From positions 536,145,793-536,209,792 of the forward strand of contig NC_077227.1 of assembly GCF_027887165.1 (NCBI RefSeq): 64,000 nt of DNA, read 5' to 3'. Both the position numbers and the translations under genes were made by a program. The DNA comes from Monodelphis domestica. Taxonomy: Eukaryota; Chordata; Mammalia; Didelphimorphia; Didelphidae. The notes under the pieces were generated by a model. It made no database searches, had not been told where the DNA came from, and saw only the letters and a list, made by a program, of their open reading frames with translations. The first letter of the stretch is position 1, and every line of letters starts with the position of its first letter. Shown one piece after another: positions 10,541 to 21,204 of this stretch.

Positions 10541-10924
10541 ATTCAATGATTTTCAATATGCCAGCTGCCATCCTCTGGACACTTTTCTGACTTATTAAAT
10601 GTTATTCCTGAACAGCAACATCCAAGATCATGCCTAGTATTCATTTGTGTCATTGTACTCTCAATTCTGGGCACCCTAGTTTAGGGAGGATTTTGATGAA
10701 CTGGAGAGCTTCCTGAGAAGGTCAGTGTGACAAGTATATTTCCTACTGTATTCCTCCTCCCACTCCTTTCCAGAGAGATATCCCTTATGTTAAAGGAAAC
10801 GATTTTAACAAAACTAATCTAAATATCAAAAAAGTTTGACATTACATGAAATATTCCAAACCCTTTTCCCTCACCACTATAGAAGAGACAGACAGTAAAA
10901 TATTTTCTTGAATGTCTTCTTTGG
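10541..10924. other. Intergenic, traces of an ancient repeat
   Basis: The stretch 10640-10720 (ttctgggcaccctagtttag) resembles an old mammalian interspersed repeat that I cannot name securely. Nothing else seen. Confidence 0.3.
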
Positions 10925-11375
10925 CACCATCTAAGCTTGGTCATCATAAATACATAGCATTTTTTTTTATTATTTTGCTGTCATGGTTTTTCCCATGTAC
11001 ATTATCATAGTTATCATATATATTATTTTCCTGGTTCTGCTTACTTCACTTGCATCAGATCACAACATAAATCTTTTCCTGTTTCTCTATATTTATTATA
11101 CATGTTTCTTTAAAAACAACACCACCACCAAAAAAATCCAAACCCTTACCTTCAGTCTTAGAATTGATATTAAGTATTGATTCAAAGGCATAAAAGTGCT
11201 AAGGGCTGGACAGCAAGTGACTTGCCCAGTATCATATAGTTAGGAAGTGTCTGAGGATAGAGTTGAACCCAGGACTTCCTGTCTCCATTCCTGAGCCACC
11301 TAGCTGCCCCTATTACATATTTCTTATAGCATAGTAATATTCCAGCTATCTCCTTTTAAGGAACAAGATAGATCT
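10925..11375 (-). mobile_element. L1 3'UTR fragment, split by a SINE
   Basis: Reversed L1 3' sequence (cctggttctgcttacttcac) up to about 11125, resuming at 11309 with tttcttatagcatagtaata. The intervening SINE sits at 11126-11308. Confidence 0.65.
11126..11308 (-). mobile_element. RTE-tailed SINE
   Basis: aaacccttaccttcagtctt at the left, agtgacttgcccagtatcat core, gagccacctagctgcccct at the right. Diverged flanks attatacatgtttctt and attacatatttctt look like a target duplication. Confidence 0.85.
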
Positions 11376-11720
11376 ATATCAAGTGGGGCATGACTTATAA
11401 TAACAGAGAGCTGCCTTCTTAATCCAGTCCATTACAATGCAAATGGACAAATATTTGTTTACTATCTTCTAGTGCAAGGCATTGTGTTAAGTATTAGGAA
11501 TAGAAAATTTTAAAAAATTATAATCTTATGGTTACATTCCTTGGCTCCTTTATAAAATGCATTGCTATAGTGGGAAGTGGGATGATGGGTAGGGGAAAGG
11601 AAGAATACTTTATTAGGCTTTATTTTCCATTTCAAAGAGTCACAAGCTAATAAATGGTCTACAAACAAAGATAATATTGCCATGAATAGTTGAGCAAGTG
11701 GGCTTCTAAATATTTTTATA
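11376..11720. other. Intergenic, unassigned
   Basis: AT-rich. A weak old-repeat trace at about 11440-11510. No gene seen. Confidence 0.35.
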
Positions 11721-11721
11721 G

Positions 11722-11945
11722 ACAGCTAAGGCATTATAGTGGATAAAACAGGAGGTCTGGTGTCAGGAAGACCTGAATTAAAATTTGATCTCAGATACTT
11801 GCTAGCTGTGGGATCCTGGGAAAATCATTCAACCTATCTTTGCCTCTGTGTCCTCATCTGGGAGATGGGGATAATAATAGCACCTACTTCACAGGGTTGT
11901 TGTGAGAAACAAATGAGATAATAATTGAAAACACATAGCACAATT
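11722..11945 (+). mobile_element. CORE-SINE/MIR-type copy
   Basis: gacagctaaggcattatagt head, gtcaggaagacctgaattaa, then a MIR-like tail with ggggataataatagcaccta. Confidence 0.7.
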
Positions 11946-12364
11946 TTAGCTACAGACACTTTTCCACATATACAAGCTATTATTGTTATTATTATTATTA
12001 TTGTGGGGCTTCCTATAATTAGAGCTGTCTTCTGCAACAGTAATTTCCAAATATTTCTCACCCTCTAAATATGTTCTTATAAACAAAGTTACTAAGTTGA
12101 ACAAAATCAATTGATTCAGCAACTTCCTCTGACAGTTGTTTGGGAAAGACCTGAGCAGGAGATAAGGATGTCTCCCTAGATCTAATAAGTAGCCAGAATC
12201 TGAAAGAGCCAGAAAATCTGAGAGAAATATAACTGTGGACCTGGAGAGAATATCCAAGGGAGATGAATGTATTCAATAGTACTTGTAGTCCCTCATTTCT
12301 CTATTAAGAAAAGGAAAGTATGTATTTCATTATCAGTCCCTCCAGTGATCAAGATTGATCTTTA
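11946..12364. other. Intergenic with a short ATT microsatellite
   Basis: A short (TTA)n run lies at about 11978-12001. The rest is unassigned. Confidence 0.4.
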
Positions 12365-12671
12365 TAATTAACCTGAATTCAGCTGATTGATTAGTGTTGT
12401 TTTATTTTACATCATTGTAATTATAATGTATAGTATTATTCTGGTTCTGCTTTCTTTGTTTTGTATCAATTCATAAAATTATCATATTTCTTTGAATATT
12501 TAAAATTTTTCATTTCTTATGGTTTGATAACATTCCATTACAGTCATGTAATATAATCTAGCCACTTTTACTTTCTTTCCCCAGGTTTTTGCTATGCAGA
12601 AAGTGTAACAATGAATATTTTTGGTATATATGGGACCATTTTTCTAACTTTGACCTCCATAGGGTATATAT

Positions 12672-14759
12672 TGTAAACCTTAAAATTTCTTAGACTTATG
12701 AATGTTGGAAATTTCCCCATTGGGGAAATACTTGAAAATACTTCATACTTGAAAAAATTTCCTACTGATAGTAAGAACTCTATTGGAATATGAAACTCCT
12801 TGGCATGGGAGGATCCTTCTCCTCCCTACTTAAGACTACTTTAGGACAGAAACCTTTTGCTAAACAATGGAAAGGGCTTTGACCTATGCTTAAGCATAGA
12901 ACAGGAAGTTCTTTGAGTCATGATTGATTTTAGAATTGATACAATAGAGATACGTGGAATGACAGAACCAGGTCTTGGAAACTACAATCTCCACCCTACT
13001 CAGAGTAACAGGATTTAGGAAGGGCTGCAGCAAAGATCAAGATTTAATTATTTGAGAATATGACCTTCAATAGACATGTGCAAAGGGGACAGACCTCTGG
13101 GAGGTCCTGGGTTAAGCTAGAGCCACCATTGGCACAGGGGAGACATCGACAGTGATTGGTAGATGTGAGAACTGAGGGGAGAGAACTTAGATTGTTTGCT
13201 TAAAGAGAGTGGGGTCTGAGGACTGAGGGGGGTTTATGCTCTGGAGGAGGTCTGAGAGGAGAGAGGTCCTGGAGGGAGAGCTCCTGGAGAGGTTTTGAAG
13301 GAGGCTGTGGAAGGAGAACTCAGGAGGAGTCAGGAGGAGAATTCTCTGGAAACATTCCTTGAAAGGAGGCTCTCTTGAAGGTGGAGCCTGAGGTTGGCAT
13401 GAGAAGCCTTACCTAGAGAGATTTTGGGTGAATGATAAAACCAACTGACTGATTTATCTCTTAGGACTAAGGTCTAGGCCTTATTGGCTTGAGGCCCTTC
13501 ATTCTTATTCCTTTCTTACTTTCTCTCTTTTTCTATTGATTAATCAGTGTATTATAAATTAAAATTCTCTATAAAACCCAGTTGGCTTGGGCATATTCAT
13601 AAATTGGGAATATATTCCCTGGCGACCATCTTATATTGTGACAAGGGAATCACTTTAAAAGACTGATATATATTAATTTAAGGTCGCCAAGGAATTCAGC
13701 TATGTAATTCCTAAATGAAAACTCAAGTCAGCAGTCAATCTTTTATGGAGTTTAATTACAATAGGAGTAAGAAAGGAATTAGAGATAGAGAGAGAGAAAA
13801 AGGGAGAGAAGGGAATAGGGCTTAAATACCCCTTCTGTTTAGGCTGGGCCAAAAGGCCCAAGCCCTTAGATAGCTGGGGCAAAGAAAAGAGATCAGTCCC
13901 TATTACTCACGTGACCAAAATGGAGAAACAGTCTCAGAGGCCCCCACCTTCAGCTTCCTTCAGAGCAAGCTTCTCAGAGCACACCGCAACCACTCCGGCC
14001 AACTCCTCAACCACACCAAGTCTTCAGACCCCCCTGATCTTTAAGGAAACCATCCAAGTTGCCTCCCCTCAGTTCTCACATCTACCAATCACTGTCCATC
14101 AATTTCCCTGTGCCAATGGAGGCTCTAGCTTAACCCAGGACCGCCCAGAGGCTTTGCACATGTCTGTTGAAGGTCATATTTTCAAATGATTAAATCTTTG
14201 CTCCTTTGCTACAGCCCTTTCTAAATCCTGTTAACCTGAGTAGGGTAGAGATTGGAATAATTAAATTTTGATCTAGGCTGCAGCCCTTACTCAATCCTGT
14301 TAGGACTGAATAGGGTGGAGATTGATTCCAAGTATCTCCATTGTATCAATTCTAAAATCAATCATGACTCAAAGAAATTCCTGTTCTATGCTTAAGCATA
14401 GGTCAAAGTCCTTTCCATTGTTCAGCAAAGGGTTTCTGTCCTAAAGTAATCTTAAGAAGGGAAGGAGAAGGAACCTCCCATGCCAATGGGATTCACATTC
14501 CAATAGTCAAGACCCACTATCAATAGGAAATTTTTCAAGTATGAAATTTCCCAATGGTGAAATTTCCAACATTTATAAGTCTAAGAAATTTTGAGGTTTA
14601 CAATATTTATACAAAACCAAGACACAGTAGAAAACATATTTCAGTGGTCATAATTGTTATATATTTCCCTTGCTCCCAAACATTTTAATTATCACAGTTT
14701 ATGGCTCCCACTCTCTTATCTACAACTATTTAATGCTCAAAACTATTTTAAATCTAACA
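12672..14759 (+). mobile_element. Solo LTR A, ERV1-type, containing LTR B
   Basis: It begins TGTAAACC at 12672 and ends at 14759 with CA. The 4-bp duplication atat lies at 12668-12671 and 14760-14763. LTR A occupies 12672-13636 and 14607-14759; LTR B lies between. It is a fossil without internal genes. An ERV1 origin is inferred from the 4-bp duplication and from similarity to the window's other ERV1 LTRs. Confidence 0.65.
13637..14602 (-). mobile_element. Solo LTR B, same family as A, opposite orientation
   Basis: Read on the - strand it starts TGTAAACCTC and is similar to LTR A along most of its length, including ggacagaaacc, cctatgcttaagcatagaac and gtgattggtagatgtgagaa. It is flanked by atat at 13633-13636 and 14603-14606, so it inserted separately into LTR A. 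Fossil; indel-rich relative to A. Confidence 0.65.
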
Positions 14760-14879
14760 ATATGCCCAGTAGTGATGTAACGGAGTCAAAGGGTATGGTT
14801 TGGTGCCTTTTTTTTCCCCACATAATTCCATATTGTTTTCCAGAACAGCTGGTCCAATTCACAGGTCTACCAATAGGAT

Positions 14880-15095
14880 ATTATAGAAGCATAGATTTAG
14901 ATTTGGGAGGAATTGTAGAGACCATCAGCTCTAGCACTCTGATTTCACATATGGGGAAATTGAGGCACAATAAAGTTAAGTGACTTGTCCAAGGTCATCT
15001 TTCTAGTAAATATTTAAGGTGGGATATGAACTCAGATGTGTCTTCCTGATTCTAGGCTGGGCTCTCTATCTATTTTACCACCTAGTTATCTTATT
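14880..15095 (-). repeat. MIR-type SINE
   Basis: atatggggaaattgaggcac, gttaagtgacttgtccaagg and cttcctgattctaggctggg are reversed MIR landmarks. Confidence 0.65.
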
Positions 15096-16084
15096 TGATC
15101 CTAATTTCCACTAATATAAGTTTAGTATCTAAAACAATGAAGGTGTAAGTTCTCCTGCCCTTTGCCCTGGTCAAAACACACCTAGGGTACTGAGTTTAGT
15201 TCTAGTCACTTCATTTTAAAAGACTCATTGACAAGATATGGTACCTAGAGAAGGGTGATGTAATGATGTAAATTGTGAAATAAGTAAGTTTGGGGACTGA
15301 TAAATGTCATTAAGTTTGTTTTAGAAATTTAGATCAGTGTTGAACCCACTGGTAGTTGGTCACAGGCTGTAGGCCCAGATGTTAGACCTCCCAGCACTTT
15401 GACAGGGTAACAAAATCTTATTGCTATATTGATGTTATAAAGTAACTTGATTTATTTTTCAAATAGGAAAGGCCAGTGGACCAGAGTGTAAGAGTCCCTA
15501 GAATCTAACAAAATCTATCTCCACTCAATTGGCCTGACCTGCAAAGGTCTCTTTGGTCCCCAATAAAGTTGGGGCCACTCTACTCTCTCTCTCCCTCTCT
15601 CTGCCTAAAACCCTTCTTGACTAGCTGGTCCCCTTAATGAAATAGAAAATGCATATAGTTTGTCAGGTAAAGATGACTAGAGGCCAGAGGCCTGAGTCAA
15701 GATGATCAGGTTTGTCTTTAGGCTAGAGTTGTTGAGTCTTTGGTGCTCACACACAGAGAGAATATCAGTATGAGGCAGATGGCACAGCTCCCAGGAACAA
15801 AGAAATTTCTGGCTCACAGGAACCTCGAAGTTTAGATCAGGGAAACTCAACTACCTCCTTCAGCTAAATACAAAATGGCCACAGGAAGTAACCCTCTACT
15901 TTCCTCCATGTCCAGTGATCAACAGACCCTGTAGATTTCTGTGTGTTACTTTTTAAGCAGTCCTTCCCATTCCAGAATGGGCTCCATGCATGTGCCAGAA
16001 TCTGCAAAGTTAGACACAGACCCTTGCAAATCTCTCATCTGTCTCTTTCTATTCTTCAATTGATACTGTATCTGTTGGGCTAGT
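15096..16084. other. Intergenic, partly LTR-like
   Basis: No gene. The stretch 15360-15680 has aataaag and pyrimidine runs like an LTR, and 15710-16080 borders the ERV fossil, but no ends or duplications could be set. Confidence 0.3.
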
Positions 16085-18300
16085 AGTTATTACTGATCTT
16101 GAGTAACAACTTTCCCTGGTGCATCCAATTTAGGCTTCTTTACTGACAATATTGGTGCATTGTACTCTGATCTGTAAGTTACTGTAATCTGTTGTTTTAT
16201 GAGGGATTCTATCACTGGTGTAATTCCTTCAATGGCTTCCTTAGATAGTGGGTACTGTGGGATTGATGAGGGTGGTCCTCCCTTAGTAGTAATCTTTACG
16301 GGTACAGCTGGTTTTAGTAACCCCACATCTGTTGAACTGGATGCCCATAATGCCTCAGGTATGTCTGCAGGGATTTTACATACATGGGTCTTTTCTTTAT
16401 CTGTATCTGGGCTTTCTAAAAACAATACTCAGGGGGCCCAGGGAAACCATCCTGGGTGGTAGCTTTTTAACCTCAAAGGATGTCCCTGAAATCCCTACAA
16501 CTTTCAATAATCCCACAGTATCACAACTTTCATCTGGTGAGTTTTTTAATACCCATTTCAAAGCCCCAGAGTCTAGCAAAAAAGTCATACAGATTACCTC
16601 CCACTTTCAGGGTAACATGGGGTTCAGTGCTGTTTGGGGGAGAGTGGACTGGAATAACTGGTGTTAATAATTCAGGATCAGGAAAAATAAACTCTTTATC
16701 CTGTCCTTCACTCTCTAAATTCCTTATTTCAGTTTCTTCATCTTCAGTATAGACAGTGCCATCTCCCCTAGAAAACCTTCATAATGAACTGCCAGCATGT
16801 GCCCCCTTTTGGTAGTCTTGCTTTTGGGTGTTGCCACTAACTACTTGCAAATACCTTTAATATATGTCTGCATTTCATCAGCCTGGTTAGTGTTCTGGTA
16901 ATATCTGTCCTGGTATGCATTTGGATAGCTAGGTCTCCTGTCCTGATATTCATATCTAAATCCATTTCCAAACCCATTTCCTCTAAAGACATTGTACCCT
17001 CTGCCTCAATTTCCTCTAAAGTTATTGGGGAAGTGTCTGCCATTCTGCCAGAGCACTTGTCTCTATGAATTGCAATCCTTTATCAAATGGACATTTATTC
17101 CACACATATAACAATGAGGACCCTGCTTATTAAAGTTTCTTTGTTGATTACAGAACTGCCTTGGTGGTTTGTATTCTCGCACTACAGCTACAGTTTTTTC
17201 CTGGTGTTCTGCCTTATTTAGTTTTAGCTTTAGGTCTTTTATTTCTCTCCTCAATTCCTCAATAAGCTCATTGGTTCCTTCCTCCTGTTTTTCTTTGTCA
17301 GCTTGATAGATATAAGATGTAACCTTTCTCAATTCTTCCAATTCCGTCTGATTCCAGTCTGGACATTGGTTTTAAAGTAATTTCTAACTACAAGGCAGGT
17401 ATTTCTCACCAATTGCCTCCTCAATTGCCTTATGTCTTTTTCCTTTGATGTGTCCAATTCAATATAATGTTCTCCCAGGTCTATCAATCTATCCATAAAA
17501 GTAGAGGGTGTTTCTCCACTTTCCTGCCTGACAAACTCAAACTAAATCCAGGTATCTGGTTTTTCAGAATAATCTTTCATTGTTTGAATCATCTCTTGCC
17601 TTGCCTTGACTAATTGGTCATACCCTTGTTGAGAATTAATGGCCTAATGTGGCTGAACAAAAGGACAGTTAGGGACATGATAATTTTCATTGGTTTCCCT
17701 AATAAGCTTTTCCTTTTCCTTTTTTGTAAGCACTTCATCTAACAAAATGTCAAAGTCAATGTTATCTGGGTTGAATTATTTGTTTATCTTTTCAAAAACT
17801 TCATAACCACTATAGGTTCTTCCTCAAAGGAAAAAAGTGCTCTCTTTGAAGCTGTCAATATCAGCTTGAGTGAAGCCCTTGTGATGTTTAACATTAATCA
17901 GCTCCTGTTCAGGTGTTATCATTGGGATATCATGCAATGGGAAAAAACTGCCAACGATCTTCTCTCTTTCCTATTTGGTGCCTTTTTGTATTTCCTCCAT
18001 CATTTTCTCTTGCCTCATTATGATAGCTTCTAGATTAGTGGTTCTCAACCTTTCTAATGCCATGACCCCACAATACAGTTCCTCATGTTGCAGTGACCCC
18101 AAACCAAAAAATTATTTTGGTGGCTACTTCAAAACTGTAATTTTGCTACAGTTATGATTCAGAATGTAAATACCTGATATGCATTATGTATTCTCATTGC
18201 TACAAATTGAGAGGTTGAGAACCGCTGCTCTAGATAATCCACTTTCATTGCCATTAGGTCAAACTTTAATTGCTTTATCTTTGTTTCTTGAATTGGCTTA
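16085..18300 (-). mobile_element. ERV1 (gammaretrovirus-like) gag-pol fossil, partial
   Basis: On the - strand, from right to left, there is capsid-like gag sequence, a nucleocapsid zinc knuckle (CYMCGINVHLIKDC, CX2CX4HX4C) at about 17063-17110, protease-like sequence (FLLDSGA) near 16580 and the beginning of reverse transcriptase (ending near 16090). The order and motifs fit an ERV1 element. It is clearly broken and partial, with multiple disruptions, and has been interrupted by a SPIN transposon. It is old by appearance. Confidence 0.8.
18036..18227. mobile_element. SPIN-like hAT element (non-autonomous)
   Basis: The ends read tagtggttctcaacctttct and ggttgagaaccgctg, the SPIN-type terminal repeats. 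The interior (gttcctcatgttgcagtgac, gtaattttgctacagttatg) matches the SPIN non-autonomous consensus as I remember it. The 8-bp flanks ttctagat and ctctagat form a near-exact hAT duplication. SPIN elements spread horizontally among tetrapods, including opossum. It sits in the ERV gag region. Confidence 0.85.
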
Positions 18301-19639
18301 AGATGTAAGAAATTAACCTCTTAAGAATAAATATGAAGAATATTGCACAACCACCAGTGGTGTATATCTTTAAATATCCAGTAGAATTTTGGAAAGCATA
18401 TCTAATATAGATTTAGGGAATGATATTTCCCTAATATACCCAGGTATTGTATGTGTAAATAGCTGGGTCATTGCTGGAGGCCATCATACCCTCACTGGCT
18501 GATAAAGTCACAGTCTGGGGAAATGGGGTCTGCAAGGCAGCCCCCAGAGAATGAGGCACCCACTGATCCCCCTCTGTGACTTCTCTCTCTTTAACTTCCC
18601 TCAAAAATGGATGATTATTGTTCTCTTTCCAACACAAAAGAAATAATATAAGAGCAAAGACTTATAGAATAAATATATATCCCACCTTAATCCCCTCAGA
18701 CTATTACCCTAAAAGATTACATTTATAGAATTAAAACCTAAAGATCACTACCCATTGCCCCCCTCCTTTAATTCTCCACAGAGCCACATTCACTCCCATT
18801 ACAATCAATCACCTTCAAGACACACTCCACTGAATTCTGTTTATGGACATAAACCAGGCAACATTGCCAGGTGTTTTAAAGTAACACAAGAAAAATAGAA
18901 CTTGTAAATTGAGGAAAACCCCAAATCTGGGCTGTCATTAAATTGCCCTCTATCCTTGTACCTAGCTACAAAATGTTTTATTACCCATCTCCTAAGTAAT
19001 TGTGATTGATTGTGAAAGTTGACCAAAAGTAACAATGATTCTCCTAGGTCAGGGAGAACTAACATCTAGATCACCCTATCTATGTCATTCATCTATAGCA
19101 ACAATATTTTGTTGACTATCTCCTTTGGCTACGTATTTTGTTGTTAAGTTCCATGGAACCATATATGTAGAAAATTGATTGTGTGCCAAAGAAGTATGTA
19201 CTTGAAACCCTATATAATAAATGAAACTCTGTTCTATGACAGAACCCTGTGTGATGCCTATGCATGTGGGCCTGAGCACACAGTGCTTCTCATCTCCATC
19301 ACTCGACCAGATCATCACATCTAGATAGAGCAAATCCTCACCCTCAGGGAGACTGCTGGATGGCTCCCAAAGTGTAATAGTTTGTAGATTCCTGTTGTCG
19401 ATGAACTACATATTTGGTTGTAATCACTGTCCCTGAATGCAGGCCCTTTGTCTGAATCTGCCCAGATTTCTTGTCTGGTTGCAGAAAGATGCTCTGTGGC
19501 TCCCCCTTTGGTGAAAGCTGAGGGGAACACTTTCTGTAAATGAGAATGGTGTTTTTTTTTTTTAACTCTTGTTTGTATTTCTCTATTGTAAAATAAACAT
19601 TATCTGTTTTTAGGTTCTTTTATCTTTTGGCTCTCCAGT
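18301..19639. other. Unassigned, probably ERV leader/LTR-like remains
   Basis: It adjoins the gag fossil. The stretch about 18870-19545 has a TATA-like cctatataataaatg and LTR-like composition, but neither ends nor orientation are certain. No host exon seen. Confidence 0.3.
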
Positions 19640-20175
19640 TGTAATGATGGAAATTCATTCCTTTATTATCTAGACTATTATTATATTAGCTCCTCACTCC
19701 AATAAATAGGGTCAGTGGTTCTTATTGCCATTGCTGTTCAACATTTAAAGCTTTTCACCACCTATACTTTTCTTATCTCTTTCCATATACTCTATGGCTC
19801 AATCCATAATGGCCTACTTGCGATTCCTCAGAAACACTGTTCTATTTCTTTTTTTTTTAAACCCTTACCTTCCGTCTTGCAGTCAATACTGTGTATTGGC
19901 TCCAAGGCAGAAGAGTGGTAAGGGCTAGGCAATGGGGGTCAAGTGACTTGCCCAGGGTCACACAGCTGGGAAGTGTCTGAGGCCACATTTGAACCCAGGA
20001 CCTCCCGTCTCTAGGACTGGCTCTCAAGCCACTGAGCTACCCAGCTGCCCCCAACACTGTTCTATTTCATGTCTTATCTTTGTGTCTTTGCACTGGAGAT
20101 TCCTGGAATGCTCTTTTCTGATCCATGACTCTCAGAATCCTAGGCTCTAAGACTCATCAAAAGCCCCAGTTTGAA
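19640..20175 (+). repeat. L2 LINE fragment, split by a SINE
   Basis: ggcctacttgcgattcctca before the SINE and ttggcctcagactggaga-like sequence (cactggagattcctggaatg) after it match the L2 3' region. Confidence 0.6.
19849..20052 (-). mobile_element. RTE-tailed SINE with perfect target duplication
   Basis: A complete copy. The 16-bp flanks aacactgttctatttc at 19833-19848 and 20053-20068 are identical, so it is relatively young. It inserted into an L2 copy. Confidence 0.92.
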
Positions 20176-20779
20176 TATGCATTTGTTTTTTCCCAGTAGA
20201 ATAAAGGCTTCATGGCTGATGTAGAGTTTAGTGAGTAGAATTAGAAGAATAATTTATGTGATAACATTGTAAAGACAAACAACTTCAAACTTCAGAACCC
20301 TGATCAATGCAATAACTACATTTCAGAGCACCTATTATAAGTATACCCTGATAGAGAGGTGAGGTCTGATGTTGCAGAATGAGACATATTTTAGGAAATA
20401 TTAAGAGTCAACATGGGAATTTGTTTTATCTATGCATTTGTTACAAGGGTTTTACTTCTCTTTCTTTTTTCAATAGGGAGGTTGGAGAAAATGGTAGGGG
20501 GAAAAAAAGCTTTAACAAAATAACTTCTGGGGGAAACAAGAATATAAACTTCTGGAGGGCAGGAAAAGGGACTGTTTCTTATTTTGTTAAAACGTCTGGG
20601 GAAGTCAGAGCTGAGCTGAAAAGAATGCTGGAGCTCTTGGAGATGATATTTGTATGGTGCCTACTATGTACCAAGTACTGTGTTAATAATCCAAACTGCT
20701 AGTTTTACAAAAAAAAGTGAATGTTTGCCTCTCTCTTTCTTTCTCCCCTCGCCTTTTTTTTTGGGGGGGGGGTCAAACA
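20176..20779. other. Upstream intergenic sequence
   Basis: The stretch 20270-20480 (gcagaatgagacatatttta, then tatgcatttgttacaagggt) resembles a dispersed marsupial repeat I cannot name. A T9-G10 homopolymer pair lies at about 20752-20770. No gene seen. Confidence 0.35.
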
Positions 20780-20899
20780 TCCCTACCCTAGGAGCGGCCA
20801 CTGGGTCTCCGCCGGGTCGGGCCGCCTGGGACCTAGTAAGGAGAAGCACAGGAGGAATTTTCGGTGCTGAAGGGTCAAACTGTTGCCAACTAAGGAACA

Positions 20900-20908
20900 A
20901 CTTCCGCT
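20900..20908 (-). promoter_or_regulatory. ETS/GABPA-type site (upstream copy)
   Basis: ACTTCCGCT on the + strand reads AGCGGAAGT on the - strand, an ETS-core CGGAAGT match. The same nine bases recur at 21021. Confidence 0.6.
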
Positions 20909-20932
20909 CTGACTAGTGCTGGAGCGAAAGAT

Positions 20933-20944
20933 TGCGCATGCGCG
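20933..20944. promoter_or_regulatory. NRF1-type site TGCGCATGCGCG
   Basis: The 12 bases fit the NRF1 consensus YGCGCAYGCGCR exactly and are near-palindromic. They lie about 195 bp upstream of the NOL10 start codon. NRF1 commonly drives genes for ribosome and mitochondrial biogenesis; use here is inferred. Confidence 0.75.
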
Positions 20945-21020
20945 TTCTAGCAAACGCGAAGGGTTGGGTGGGCAAGGATGTTTCTCTTAGCTTTCTCTAT
21001 TCCTATAGTAACCGTTTTCT

Positions 21021-21029
21021 ACTTCCGCT
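21021..21029 (-). promoter_or_regulatory. ETS/GABPA-type site (downstream copy)
   Basis: Second exact ACTTCCGCT, 121 bp downstream of the first. A CAGGAAGT ETS-like core follows at about 21046 on the + strand. Confidence 0.6.
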
Positions 21030-21051
21030 CTCCCCTCTCTGAGCCAGGAAG

Positions 21052-21060
21052 TACGTCATA
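21052..21060 (+). promoter_or_regulatory. CRE/ATF-like site TACGTCATA
   Basis: It contains the CRE half-site core CGTCA with flanking bases matching ATF/CREB sites. It sits close to the probable transcription start. Confidence 0.45.
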
Positions 21061-21107
21061 GGAACGCGCCTGCCGTCGTAGCTCGTGGGTTAAAGTTTCA
21101 GACTTGC

Positions 21108-21152
21108 ATGCAGGAACTGCAAATACCTAAGAGATATCATGCAGGTCTCTAA
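21108..21152 (+). other. Short upstream ORF overlapping the NOL10 start
   Basis: ATG at 21108 opens 14 codons ([14 protein letters not shown]) ending at TAA 21150-21152, in the +1 frame relative to NOL10. It overlaps the main start codon at 21139 by 14 bases. Both starts sit in the context catgcagg. It matters only if transcription starts upstream of 21108. Confidence 0.5.
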
Positions 21153-21204
21153 CCTCAACGAGGTAAAGATTTACAGCCTGAGCTGCGGCAAATCCCTCCC
21201 TGAG
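21139..21204 (+). CDS. NOL10: NOL10 coding exon 1
   Basis: This exon encodes residues 1-22, [20 protein letters not shown] followed by PE. It ends in GAG and is followed by a consensus gtaagt donor at 21205. It ends in phase 0. Human NOL10 starts almost identically ([20 protein letters not shown], from memory), which fixes the start codon. Confidence 0.96.

Larger units (their letters stand above)
12365..14878 (-). mobile_element. L1 fragment, split by nested LTRs
   Basis: Reversed L1 3'-region sequence at 12365-12671 (tttctaactttgacctccat) resumes at 14764 (gcccagtagtgatg, then gagtcaaagggtatgg) and runs to about 14878. The gap is filled by LTR insertions. Confidence 0.65.
20780..21138 (+). 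promoter_or_regulatory. NOL10: NOL10 CpG-rich promoter and 5'UTR
   Basis: This is the only segment outside pseudogene and fossil sequence with many CpGs. It contains a palindromic NRF1 site, two ACTTCCGCT ETS/GABPA-type sites and a CRE-like site, and has no TATA box. That combination is typical of housekeeping and ribosome-biogenesis genes. The transcription start cannot be fixed from sequence but should lie between about 20950 and 21100. Confidence 0.8.

Noticed and set aside
12672-14602. A single foldback element with inverted LTR ends
   Set aside because: Separate ATAT duplications around the inner LTR and resumption of sequence at 14607 fit two successive insertions better.
1-20780. Exons of ATP6V1C2, the expected upstream neighbour
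   Set aside because: I looked for it because it adjoins NOL10 in human, but found no matching exon; it probably lies further upstream.
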